From assembly GCA_964398655.1 (NCBI GenBank), contig CAYNNG010000002.1, forward strand, positions 1-64,000: a DNA stretch of 64,000 bases, in the 5' to 3' direction. This stretch comes from SFFI01 sp964398655. Lineage in GTDB: Bacteria; Bacillota; Clostridia; Saccharofermentanales; DTU023. A model generated the notes under the pieces. That model was not told the origin of the DNA. It searched no databases and was given only the letters and a program-made list of their open reading frames with translations. Below, in pieces: positions 1 through 7,792 of the stretch. Positions within the stretch are counted from its first letter, which is position 1; each line of letters starts with the position of its first letter. The translations under genes and the position numbers were made by a program.

Positions 1-390
1 CAAAAGTTTCATAATGATCTGCTGGAGAGTCTGCTTACCGGCAAGATGATATCTCAGGATGAACTGGAGCGCAGCCGGGTCTTTACGGGTCTCTGTTCTG
101 AGTGCAGTTATCGGGTCATCAGCTTTTCCTTTACTAATGATGCTGATGATAGCGAGCAATTTAATGAGCGGGTTAAGCGGACAAATCTCTTGAAGTACTG
201 TGTAGCCAAGACTATGCCGAAGGCCCTCATCCATTTTACTTTGGATAGAATCTCTTTAATCCAGCTGGTAGATCCTGCGCAGAGCCTGAAAGACTATAGA
301 ATTTGGTTCCAAACCTACTATGATCAGCTTAGCAAGGAGCTGCAAGAACAAGTTCCCCATTTAACCCTAGTGGCGGGGATCGGGCGTATG
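1..390 (+). pseudogene. PucR/CdaR-type transcriptional regulator fragment
   Basis: Frame 1 is open from the first base. Its product resembles the GGDEF-like middle domain of PucR/CdaR regulators: it opens with a FHNDLLESLLTGK stretch, continues with a region matching the usual 'ra.~lg' helix, and reaches LVAGIGR, the usual end of a central strand in that domain. In intact relatives an eA-containing helix and a C-terminal PucR helix-turn-helix follow. Here neither is present: after about base 388 the frame runs on without family similarity to a stop at 532-534, while an unrelated oxidoreductase continues in frame 3. The 5' end lies outside the window. Family assignment rests on pattern recognition only. 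I infer a gene remnant truncated by a deletion, not a working regulator. Confidence 0.55.
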
Positions 391-791
391 CCCTGCGTTC
401 AGGCGATAATATCTTTATCTGCAAGTCCCACTTATCGATGGATCTCAGTAATCCCATGCATGCTGGTCAATGGGATCCCGATAAGCTACCTGCTACAGGC
501 GGTACGGATGAGTACTTTATTGACTTCCTCTTAGATCAGCTTGAAGTCAAGGTACCTGGTATTGTGGACAGTGGTCTGGTTTCCTCCTGGCTCTCTTATC
601 GTGCGGAACCCAAGGACTTCTGGCCCATCCTGGGCGAAACTCCCGTAGAAGGATATATCCTGGCGACCGGATACGGCGGCAACGGTGTCATTGAAGCCCC
701 CGCCGCCAGCCGTGACCTTGCCAAGTTAATTATGATTGGTGAATCTACTCCCTTGCTGGAGAACTGGGCCTTTAGCCGCCTTATTCCCTAG
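333..791 (+). pseudogene. FAD-dependent oxidoreductase (DAO family), C-terminal fragment
   Basis: Frame 3 is open from 333 (preceded by stops at 321 and 330) to TAG at 789-791. The product carries the C-terminal part of a D-amino-acid-oxidase/glycine-oxidase type flavoprotein: a strand like RSGDNIFICKS, a helix ending in VPGI, a WLSYRAEPKDFWPILGETP segment, and the FAD-pyrophosphate-binding end ATGYGGNGVIEAPAASRDLA. The N-terminal Rossmann GxGxxG half is absent, so the fragment cannot bind FAD normally. The first ATG in frame is at 438, inside the domain. It joins the PucR-like fragment out of frame around 345-390. It lies upstream of etfBA, which in an intact state could have taken electrons from a flavoprotein dehydrogenase; that link is inference. 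Confidence 0.6.
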
Positions 792-801
792 GAAATTTGG
801 T

Positions 802-831
802 CTTACGCCCTTAAGTTTTTAAGGGCGTAAG
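802..831 (+). terminator. Perfect 13-bp hairpin after the oxidoreductase fragment
   Basis: Arms 802-814 (CTTACGCCCTTAA) and 819-831 (TTAAGGGCGTAAG) are exact reverse complements around a GTTT loop. No T-run follows, so it may be a weak or bidirectional terminator, or a processing hairpin ahead of etfB. Confidence 0.5.
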
Positions 832-858
832 CTTGCTTAGGAGAGAAAGGAGAGTTCC

Positions 859-1650
859 GTGAATATTGCAGTTATCATAAAACAGGTTCCAGTATCCAAT
901 AATGTATCCGTGGATCCGGAAACTCATGCCCTGATCAGGGACAGTGCGGAAGGGATGATTAACCCCTCTGACCTTAATGCCATTGAAGCTGCCCTGCGCC
1001 TGCGTGAACAAGAGGGAGGCAAGGTTGTGGTCTTTACGATGGGCCCGCCCCAGGCAGAATCCTCTCTGCGGGAAGCCATGGCTATTGGCTGTGATGAAGC
1101 CTGCCTAATTACTGACCGGGCTTTTGGCCGCGCAGATACTTTAGCTACGGCTCGGGTAGTGGCTAAGTCCATTGAGTACTATGGTGACATTGACCTGGTC
1201 ATGGGAGGCGCCCTGTCTTCAGATGGTGCTACCGGCCAAGTTGGCCCTATGGTTGCTGAATGCCTAGACCTGCCCCATGTAAGTGAAATGCGGGAAATTG
1301 CCGCCTTTAACCCCGAGCAAAACAGTTTGGAAGTCATCAAGGACTTGGGACATCACAGTTATCGCCTGCAAGTTAAGCTGCCCGCGCTCTTGACTTTCCA
1401 GTTCGGAGCTAACGAGCCCCGACTGGCAACCTTGCGCAGCACGCGCGCAGCAAAATCTAAGCCACTCGTACATGTTAAGAACGCTGAGCTTAAGTTGGCG
1501 GATTCAGAAATCGGTGCAGAGGGCTCGCCCAGCCGGGTCATTGATTCTTGGGAACCCAGCGGCGGATCCTGGGCTCACATGCTTACCGGCAGCTTAGAAG
1601 AGCTCAGCCAACAGCTCCAAGCCTTAGTTACAGAAGAAGAGGAGGTCTAA
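859..1650 (+). CDS. etfB: Electron transfer flavoprotein beta subunit
   Basis: 263 residues, normal length for EtfB. It begins MNIAVIIKQVP, the typical first strand, and continues with an NPSDLNAIEAALRLRE segment and an AMAIGCDEACLITD segment, the usual AMP/FAD-adjacent regions. EtfB pairs with EtfA to carry electrons from flavin dehydrogenases to an acceptor; some clostridial pairs perform flavin-based electron bifurcation. The start is GTG at 859 with AAAGGAG about seven bases upstream. The stop (1648-1650) overlaps the etfA start, so the two are translationally coupled. No acyl-CoA dehydrogenase or lactate dehydrogenase gene is adjacent, only a flavoprotein remnant upstream, so the physiological partner is unknown. 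Confidence 0.92.
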   Translation: MNIAVIIKQVPVSNNVSVDPETHALIRDSAEGMINPSDLNAIEAALRLREQEGGKVVVFTMGPPQAESSLREAMAIGCDEACLITDRAFGRADTLATARVVAKSIEYYGDIDLVMGGALSSDGATGQVGPMVAECLDLPHVSEMREIAAFNPEQNSLEVIKDLGHHSYRLQVKLPALLTFQFGANEPRLATLRSTRAAKSKPLVHVKNAELKLADSEIGAEGSPSRVIDSWEPSGGSWAHMLTGSLEELSQQLQALVTEEEEV

Positions 1651-2633
1651 TGATGCCTCAAGGTATTTGTATTTTTGCCGAAGCAGTTGATGGCGTTTTA
1701 GCCCCCTGCTTTGCGGAACTTCTCACCGCTGCCCGCGAGCTCAAAAAGACTACGGGTGAAGAGATTATTGCCCTAGTAGTAGGAACGCATAGCGCTGATA
1801 TTTGCGCGGAAGTTGAGGCTTTAGGGGTAGATAAAATCCTGGTCTATGCCACGGAAGAAGACCCGCTGTTTCAGGATGACGCCCTGGCACAGGTCGTGGC
1901 AGAAATCCTCAAGGATGACCAGCCCTCGGCAGTTTTAGCGCCAGCCAGTCCCATCGGACGCTCCATCTTTTCCCGCGTAGCTATGAGGCTCAATTGTGGT
2001 CTTACAGCTGACTGCACAGAGCTCTTGGTGGGGACCCGCCCGGATGGCAGCCACTATATCAAACATAACAAACCTTCCTTTGGCGACAATGTGTATGTGA
2101 CGATTGTGATCCGTGAAAACTTCTTCCCCCAAATCTTGACCCTGCGTCCTGGCGTTTATGAGCCGGCGGAAGCCCAGGCAGGTGCGGCGGAGCTTGTTTT
2201 CTATAATCATCTGCCCTTGCCCGCCTCTGGAGTTAAGGTTCTGGCTACGGAGGCTAAGCTGGCCGTAACGGATTCCATTAGCTCCGTAGAAAAGGTTGTG
2301 GTCTGCGGTAAGGGCATGGAATCGCCGGAGAGCCTAGCCTTGGTCCAAGAATTTGCGGATAAGATCGGGGCAGCCTTAGCTTGCACCCGCCCCCTGTCCG
2401 ATGTGGGCCTCCTGCCATTCGAGCGCCAAATTGGCCAGACAGGGGCAACTATCCGACCTAAACTCTGCGTCTCTATTGGTGTCTCCGGAGCTATACAGCA
2501 TACAGAAGGCATCAAGGATACCAAGTGCTATATCGCGATCAATAATGATCCTCAGGCCGCGATTTTCCGGGTAGCTGACACGGGCATTGTGGCTGATGCC
2601 AACGAGCTGCTTAAGACTTACCTCGGAAAATAA
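1650..2633 (+). CDS. etfA: Electron transfer flavoprotein alpha subunit
   Basis: About 327 residues. The C-terminal FAD-binding domain is clear: RPLSDVGLLPFERQIGQTG, then VSIGVSGAIQHTEGIKDT, AINNDPQAAIFRVADTGIV, matching the family signature. The N-terminal Rossmann-like half starts MMPQGICIFAEAVDG. ATGs at 1650 and 1653 are both possible; the first overlaps the etfB stop by one base, and the second is better spaced from GGAGG at 1641-1645. In-frame codons further upstream (to 1548) lie inside etfB and are unlikely starts. The protein binds FAD and forms the electron-carrying heterodimer with EtfB. Confidence 0.92.
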   Translation: MMPQGICIFAEAVDGVLAPCFAELLTAARELKKTTGEEIIALVVGTHSADICAEVEALGVDKILVYATEEDPLFQDDALAQVVAEILKDDQPSAVLAPASPIGRSIFSRVAMRLNCGLTADCTELLVGTRPDGSHYIKHNKPSFGDNVYVTIVIRENFFPQILTLRPGVYEPAEAQAGAAELVFYNHLPLPASGVKVLATEAKLAVTDSISSVEKVVVCGKGMESPESLALVQEFADKIGAALACTRPLSDVGLLPFERQIGQTGATIRPKLCVSIGVSGAIQHTEGIKDTKCYIAINNDPQAAIFRVADTGIVADANELLKTYLGK

Positions 2634-2654
2634 GTTTCAGATTTATTTACTCTC

Positions 2655-2697
2655 CAACTCCCCCTGTCCGGGTTAGCACTCGGATGTGGGGGAGTTG
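2655..2697 (+). terminator. Hairpin after etfA
   Basis: CAACTCCCCC (2655-2664) pairs exactly with GGGGGAGTTG (2688-2697) over a 23-nt loop that holds a second small stem (TCCG/CGGA). Only a short T-rich stretch (TGTTTA) follows. Confidence 0.6.
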
Positions 2698-2749
2698 TGT
2701 TTAAGGGCGCAAACTTAGCTGAGCGTGGGCTTTTACCCACATCTAGCCG

Positions 2750-2778
2750 TTGAAGCCCTGTCTAAAATCATCTATACT
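2750..2778 (+). promoter_or_regulatory. Sigma-A-type promoter of pta-ackA
   Basis: TTGAAG at 2750-2755 and TATACT at 2773-2778 are 17 bases apart, 36 bases ahead of the pta start. A GTGGG/CCCAC inverted repeat (2725-2740) sits just upstream of the -35 box. Confidence 0.7.
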
Positions 2779-2813
2779 TGCTGAGGTTATTTTTATTTTA
2801 TGGGAGGTAGACT

Positions 2814-3815
2814 ATGACTTTCATTGACAAGGTTAAGGCGCAAGCCAAAGAACTTAATCAAACTGTGATCTTAGTGGAAAATGAAGACGAACGCGTGCTC
2901 CAGGCAGCCGTGGCCGCTACCCAAGAAAAGCTCGCAAAGATCATTCTCATAGGTACCAAGGAAGAATCTCAGGCGGTATGCCCAGATTTGGACTACACAG
3001 GGATTGAGTTTATTAACCCCGCAGACTATCCGGAATTAGACCAATTTGCCCAGCAATATTATGAGATGCGCAAGCATAAGGGTGTGGACCTGGAAAAAGC
3101 CCAGGCTACAGTCCGGGATAAAACAGCTTTCGGCATGATGCTCATGAAGAATGATAAAGCTGACGGTCTGGTGTCCGGTGCCGCCCACTCTACGGCAGAT
3201 ACTCTGAGACCTGCCCTGCAAATTCTCAAGACCAAGGCTGGCACTAAACTGGTATCTGCCTTCTTTGTTATGGATACCCAATTCAAAGACCTGGGCTCAG
3301 ACGGTATTTTTGTTTTCGCGGACTGCGGTTTAAATGAGAATCCCGATGCAGATCAGCTCTCGGAAATTGCTCTTGCCTCCGCCGACTCTTTCCGTTTCTT
3401 CACGGGAGAAGAGCCTGTTGTGGCCATGCTGTCTTACTCCTCTTTTGGCTCTGCCCACTCGGAACTTACCGAAAAAGTCGTAGAAGCTACTAAGTTGGCC
3501 AAAGAAAAGGCACCTGAACTTAGACTAGATGGTGAAGCCCAAGTAGATACGGCCCTCGTACCTGCGACTTCCGAGCGCAAGGCTCCTGGCAATAAAATTG
3601 CCGGCCAGGCTAATGTCTTAGTCTTCCCCGATCTTAATGCCGGTAACATCGGCTATAAGCTGGTACAGTACCTGGGTGGCGCGAAGGCCTACGGACCTCT
3701 GCTCCAGGGTATTGCCAAGCCCGTTAATGACCTCTCCCGTGGTTGCTCTACCGAAGATATTATCGGTGTAGTAGCCTTGACTGCCGTGCAGGCCGCAGGC
3801 GGTAAAAACAAATAA
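2814..3815 (+). CDS. pta: Phosphate acetyltransferase
   Basis: 333 residues, the length of short single-domain Pta enzymes. It converts acetyl-CoA plus phosphate to acetyl-phosphate and CoA. Visible family segments include GMMLMKNDKADGLVSGAAHS, then MLSYSSFGSAHSE and LDGEAQVDTALVP, and the C-terminal VFPDLNAGNIGYKLVQYLGG. GGGAGG lies eight bases before the ATG and a clear promoter lies upstream. ackA follows 25 bases after the stop, forming the standard substrate-level phosphorylation operon to acetate. Confidence 0.96.
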   Translation: MTFIDKVKAQAKELNQTVILVENEDERVLQAAVAATQEKLAKIILIGTKEESQAVCPDLDYTGIEFINPADYPELDQFAQQYYEMRKHKGVDLEKAQATVRDKTAFGMMLMKNDKADGLVSGAAHSTADTLRPALQILKTKAGTKLVSAFFVMDTQFKDLGSDGIFVFADCGLNENPDADQLSEIALASADSFRFFTGEEPVVAMLSYSSFGSAHSELTEKVVEATKLAKEKAPELRLDGEAQVDTALVPATSERKAPGNKIAGQANVLVFPDLNAGNIGYKLVQYLGGAKAYGPLLQGIAKPVNDLSRGCSTEDIIGVVALTAVQAAGGKNK

Positions 3816-3840
3816 ATTACTGAAGCTGAAAGGATACAAG

Positions 3841-5043
3841 ATGATCGTATTAGTAATTAACGCAGGTTCTTCCTCTCTCAAGTACCAACTCCTGGATACC
3901 CAAGATGGCCGGGTCATGGCTAAGGGCCTTTGCGAAAGAATCGGCATTCCCGGTTCTCGCCTGAAACATGAGCCAGATGGCAAAGAAAAATATGTCGTAG
4001 AAACTCCCATGCCTACCCACCAAACCGCGGTACAGCTGGTCTTAGATGCCCTCGTGTCTCCTGAACACGGTGTAATTAAGTCCATGAAGGAAATTGACGC
4101 TGTGGGCCACCGGATCCTAAACTGCGCTGACTATTACACCGAGTCTGTGTTGATTGATGATGATGTCAAGGAAACTATCCGCAAGTGCTTTAGCTTTGCG
4201 CCCCTGCACAACCCTGCCAACTTGATGGGGATTGAGGCTTGCCAGGAAATTATGCCTGACATTCCTATGGTCGCGGCCTTTGATACCAGCTTCCATCAAA
4301 CCATGCCTCCCCAGGCCTACATGTATGGTCTGCCTTACCGCTATTATGAGGATCAACACATACGCCGCTACGGCGCACACGGTACCTCCCACCACTATGT
4401 CAGCAAGCGGGCTGCCGAGTTCTTAGGTAAAGACCAAGAAGGCCTGAGGATGATTACCCTGCACCTGGGTAACGGTTCTTCCATTTCTGCAGTAAAGGAC
4501 GGTAAGTGCCAAGATACCTCTATGGGGCTTACACCTCTGGAAGGACCTCTCATGGGTACGCGTTGCGGCTCTATTGACCCGGCTATTGTGGTTAACATCA
4601 TGGAGCAGGAAAAGCTCAGCCCTCAGGAAATGGACCATTTGATGAACAAGGAATCTGGCGTCATGGGAATTTCCGGAGTTTCTTCCGACTTCCGTGACCT
4701 GGAAGAGGCCGCAAAAGCAGGCAATGAGCGTGCTCAGCTGGCTTTGGATATGTTCAGCTACCAGTGCAAGAAAATCTTGGGCTCCTATGTTTTCGCTATG
4801 GGCGGAGTGGACGTTTTAGTCTTCACTGCAGGTATCGGCGAAAATGACAGCAATACCAGAGCGGCTATTTGCTCTGGCCTGGAAGACTTAGGCATCAAGA
4901 TTGATCCTGCGAAGAATGATGGCCTGAGAGGCAAGGAAGCGATTATTTCTGCTGACGACTCCAAGGTCACCGTGGTGGTAATTCCCACCAATGAAGAGCT
5001 GATGATTGCCCGGGATACGGAAGCAATTGTCAAGTCTCTTTAG
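3841..5043 (+). CDS. ackA: Acetate kinase
   Basis: 400 residues, full length. It transfers the phosphate of acetyl-phosphate to ADP, giving acetate and ATP. The N-terminal phosphate-binding strand VLVINAGSSSLKYQLLD is intact. So are the AFDTSFHQTMPP segment, the HGTSHHYVSKRAAE motif with the catalytic histidine region, the TLHLGNGSSISAV motif, and the C-terminal VFTAGIGEND loop with the arginine/glutamate region. It is in the same operon as pta, with proS only 17 bases downstream, so read-through into a tRNA synthetase gene is likely. Confidence 0.97.
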   Translation: MIVLVINAGSSSLKYQLLDTQDGRVMAKGLCERIGIPGSRLKHEPDGKEKYVVETPMPTHQTAVQLVLDALVSPEHGVIKSMKEIDAVGHRILNCADYYTESVLIDDDVKETIRKCFSFAPLHNPANLMGIEACQEIMPDIPMVAAFDTSFHQTMPPQAYMYGLPYRYYEDQHIRRYGAHGTSHHYVSKRAAEFLGKDQEGLRMITLHLGNGSSISAVKDGKCQDTSMGLTPLEGPLMGTRCGSIDPAIVVNIMEQEKLSPQEMDHLMNKESGVMGISGVSSDFRDLEEAAKAGNERAQLALDMFSYQCKKILGSYVFAMGGVDVLVFTAGIGENDSNTRAAICSGLEDLGIKIDPAKNDGLRGKEAIISADDSKVTVVVIPTNEELMIARDTEAIVKSL

Positions 5044-5060
5044 AAGCTAGATAGTTAATT

Positions 5061-6497
5061 ATGGCGAAAGACGATAAATTAGTTAAAGAGATTACCCCCA
5101 GGGACGAAGACTTTGCCCAATGGTACACGGATGTAGTTAAAAAAGCGGAGCTTACCTCCTACTCTCGTGTGCGGGGTTGCATGATTCTCCGCCCTTATGG
5201 TTACGCGATCTGGGAGAATATCCAGAAAGACCTAGACCGGCGTTTTAAAGAGACGGGGCACCAGAATGTTGCCGTGCCTCTATTAATTCCGGAATCTCTT
5301 TTGCAGAAAGAGAAGGACCATGTAGAAGGCTTTGCGCCTGAGGTGGCCTGGGTAACCGAGGGTGGCAATAATAAGCTGCAAGAGCGGCTTTGCATCCGAC
5401 CGACGTCAGAGGCGCTTTTCTGCGACCACTATGCGGATATTATTCAATCCTGGCGTGACCTACCTAAACTCTATAACCAGTGGGTATCTGTTGTGCGTTG
5501 GGAAAAGACGACCAGGCCTTTCCTGCGGACTTCGGAATTCTATTGGCAGGAAGGTCACACTGCCCACGCCACCGCCGAAGAAGCCTTAGAAGAAACCCGC
5601 CGCATGCTGCAGGTTTATATCGACTTCTACCGGGAATGCCTGGCTATTCCTGTAATTTCCGGACTGAAAACAGATAAAGAAAAATTTGCGGGGGCCGAGC
5701 AGACCTATACCGTTGAAGCCATGATGCATGACGGAAAAGCCCTACAGGCAGGCACCTCCCACTACTTTGGTGACGGTTTTGCTAAGGCCTTCGGTATCCA
5801 GTATGCGGATGAAAATAATGAACTCCAGTATGTCTACCAGACATCCTGGGGTGTCTCCACCCGTTCAATTGGCGGACTGATCATGGTTCACGGCGACGAT
5901 GATGGCTTAGTCCTGCCTCCCAGAGTAGCTCCCCATCAAATCGTGCTCATTCCCATTGCCTTGCAAAAAGCAGGGGTGAGAGAGGCGAATGAACAGCTTT
6001 TAGCTCGCCTGGAAGGCCATTTCCGCATGACCTCAGACTTCTCTGACCGAATGCCGGGCTGGAAGTTCTCGGAGTACGAGATGAAAGGCGTGCCTCTGCG
6101 CTTAGAGTATGGGCCCAAGGATATCGAAAAGGGTCAGGTTGTCGCAGTCCGCAGAGATAACCGGGAAAAATACTTCCTGCCTCTGGAAGGCCTGGAAGCT
6201 AGGCTGCAAGAGATTCTTGACCAAATGCATGAAGACATGCTGGCCCGCGCAGAGAAGTCCATGCAGGACCGAATCTATGAAGCCAGTGACTGGTCAGAGC
6301 TTGAAGATATACTTAAGCAGAAGACAGGTTTTGTTAAAGCCCACTGGTGCGGAGACCCCGCTTGTGAGGAAAAGGTTAAAGCAGACTTGCAGGCCACTTC
6401 CCGCTGCATTATTGATGAGGAGTTGGAAGAGGGAGCGGTCTGTGCCATTTGTGGCAAACCCGCTCAGCACCTGGTTTACTGGGGCAAAGCCTATTAA
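5061..6497 (+). CDS. proS: Prolyl-tRNA synthetase, archaeal/eukaryotic type (ProS3)
   Basis: 478 residues. It lacks the long editing insertion of the usual bacterial ProRS and instead has the short catalytic core plus a C-terminal extension typical of the eukaryote/archaea-like form found in some Bacillota. Class II motif 2 is seen in VVRWEKTTRPFLRTSEFYWQ and an RPTSEALFC segment precedes it. The C-terminal region holds a probable zinc site, CGDPACEEK and CAICGKPA (cysteines near residues 433, 438, 465 and 468). It charges tRNA-Pro with proline. Start ATG 5061 follows ackA closely. No T-box leader fits into the short gap, so it is probably expressed with pta-ackA. Confidence 0.95.
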   Translation: MAKDDKLVKEITPRDEDFAQWYTDVVKKAELTSYSRVRGCMILRPYGYAIWENIQKDLDRRFKETGHQNVAVPLLIPESLLQKEKDHVEGFAPEVAWVTEGGNNKLQERLCIRPTSEALFCDHYADIIQSWRDLPKLYNQWVSVVRWEKTTRPFLRTSEFYWQEGHTAHATAEEALEETRRMLQVYIDFYRECLAIPVISGLKTDKEKFAGAEQTYTVEAMMHDGKALQAGTSHYFGDGFAKAFGIQYADENNELQYVYQTSWGVSTRSIGGLIMVHGDDDGLVLPPRVAPHQIVLIPIALQKAGVREANEQLLARLEGHFRMTSDFSDRMPGWKFSEYEMKGVPLRLEYGPKDIEKGQVVAVRRDNREKYFLPLEGLEARLQEILDQMHEDMLARAEKSMQDRIYEASDWSELEDILKQKTGFVKAHWCGDPACEEKVKADLQATSRCIIDEELEEGAVCAICGKPAQHLVYWGKAY

Positions 6498-6523
6498 GTC
6501 TTAGTTTAGCTTGGAGTTAAGAT

Positions 6524-6558
6524 AAAAGTCCGGCTGCCGCAAGGCAAGCCGGACTTTT
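6524..6558. terminator. Bidirectional terminator between proS and the flippase-like gene
   Basis: AAAAGTCCGGCT (6524-6535) pairs with AGCCGGACTTTT (6547-6558); an inner GCC/GGC closes on a GCAA tetraloop with one bulged A. A-run and T-run flanks let it work on both strands. Its last two bases overlap the stop codon of the convergent minus-strand gene. Confidence 0.85.
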
Positions 6559-7732
6559 ATTCTTCGCCTAAATCTTCGTCTTCGTCTCCATTACCGGCTT
6601 CAAGTTCTATTACTTCGTCTTGGCTGCCTTCTACTGGGGTTTCCAGGTAGTTAATGTGATGGAGTTTTTGCATGCGGAACTTGTCCTGTTTGGCTGTGGC
6701 AAAGGCAATAATTGTGATGAGGGCTGCCAGGATAAGGAAGGCATAGAAATTAATTACCCGGGTCAAAATCATGGTGGATTCAACTTTGCCAGGCGGGAAG
6801 AGCCCTGAGAACATGGCTACGAATCCACCTTCTGTAATTCCGACCGCCCCCGGTGTAGGAAAGCCCGAAACTGCCAAGGTGAGCACGGCCTGCAAAGAGA
6901 AAGACCGGAGAAAAATGTCTGGGGAAGCGCCTAAGGCCATTGCGGCAGTAAAAGGTATAAGGTTGTAGACCGCAAATTGTATAGCGTGCAGGAGCAAGAG
7001 CTTGAACAGCAGTCCGGGTGCTTTCAAGAGGGAAAAAGCTCCGGCGCTGTAGGAGCCTAAAAACTTATCTAGGTTGCGCTTATACTTCTTGGCTTTAGGC
7101 TTTAATTTACCCTTGGTAACCCAAGCTAATACTTTATAGGATATGGTGCGGAGCTGTTTAGGGAAGAAGAGCAAAAAGATATTTAGGAAGAGCAGGAAAC
7201 CGTTAAACAAGTAGCCAACAATCAGGGCATAGCGCATGGCATAGAGGTTTTGGGAGATAAAATCATACTGGCTAATCAGCAGTACCGTAGCGTAGGTGAT
7301 CATGACTATGTTGTTGAAGACCGTGTTTACGCAAAATATAATGCTAGAGCCCGCCAGATCTATCCCACAGCGGTGGAGATAGAGCATTTGCATGGGCTGA
7401 CCCCCGGAGGATGAAGGGGTGATGTTGTTGAAGTAGAAGCCGGTGAAAGCGGTATTAACGGCTATGCGGTAGGGCGCGCGGCTGCCATTTAGGTGTGAAA
7501 GCAGGGAGCGGATGATTTCTGCCCAAATTAATTGGTAACTGATCATTAGGGCAAAACCCCGTGCCACCCATCGAGGATTGGCAGCCTGGAGGGAAGTCCG
7601 TATGCCTTCAATCGAGGTATCCTTAAGGATTACGCGGAAAGTCACATAGAGAATGAGGAGCAGGGCTGTAAAGGAAAAGACGTACTTCCATAGGGTTCGC
7701 CGCTGCTTAGCCTGGCTACTGACGGTTTTCAT
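6557..7732 (-). CDS. Flippase-like membrane protein (LPG synthase TM / UPF0104 family)
   Basis: 391 residues, with about eight hydrophobic helices from residue 15 to 345 and a soluble acidic tail (EAGNGDEDEDLGEE). The FYFNNITPSSSGGQPMQMLY segment with NxxPSxxGGxP is the hallmark of the lysylphosphatidylglycerol-synthetase transmembrane/YbhN family, and a second PTPGAVGITEGGFVAMFSGL loop matches its C-terminal conserved region. Members move or bind lipids in the cytoplasmic membrane; there is no C-terminal LPG-synthase catalytic domain here, so a transport role is more likely than lysyl transfer. It lies 60 bases downstream of pulA on the same strand, probably in one transcript, although a functional link is unclear. 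Confidence 0.8.
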   Translation of the reverse strand: MKTVSSQAKQRRTLWKYVFSFTALLLILYVTFRVILKDTSIEGIRTSLQAANPRWVARGFALMISYQLIWAEIIRSLLSHLNGSRAPYRIAVNTAFTGFYFNNITPSSSGGQPMQMLYLHRCGIDLAGSSIIFCVNTVFNNIVMITYATVLLISQYDFISQNLYAMRYALIVGYLFNGFLLFLNIFLLFFPKQLRTISYKVLAWVTKGKLKPKAKKYKRNLDKFLGSYSAGAFSLLKAPGLLFKLLLLHAIQFAVYNLIPFTAAMALGASPDIFLRSFSLQAVLTLAVSGFPTPGAVGITEGGFVAMFSGLFPPGKVESTMILTRVINFYAFLILAALITIIAFATAKQDKFRMQKLHHINYLETPVEGSQDEVIELEAGNGDEDEDLGEE

Positions 7733-7792
7733 GCTTGGCCTTACTCCCTTGTCGCAGTTTTACATCTCCCTGGTGCTAATTCTAACATATAG

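Noticed and set aside
1548..1649. Longer etfA reading frame starting upstream inside etfB
   Set aside because: The segment lies entirely in etfB in another frame and lacks EtfA similarity; the ATG at 1650/1653 has the ribosome site.
5044..5060. T-box leader before proS
   Set aside because: The gap to ackA is only 17 bases, and no T-box sequence lies before argS either.
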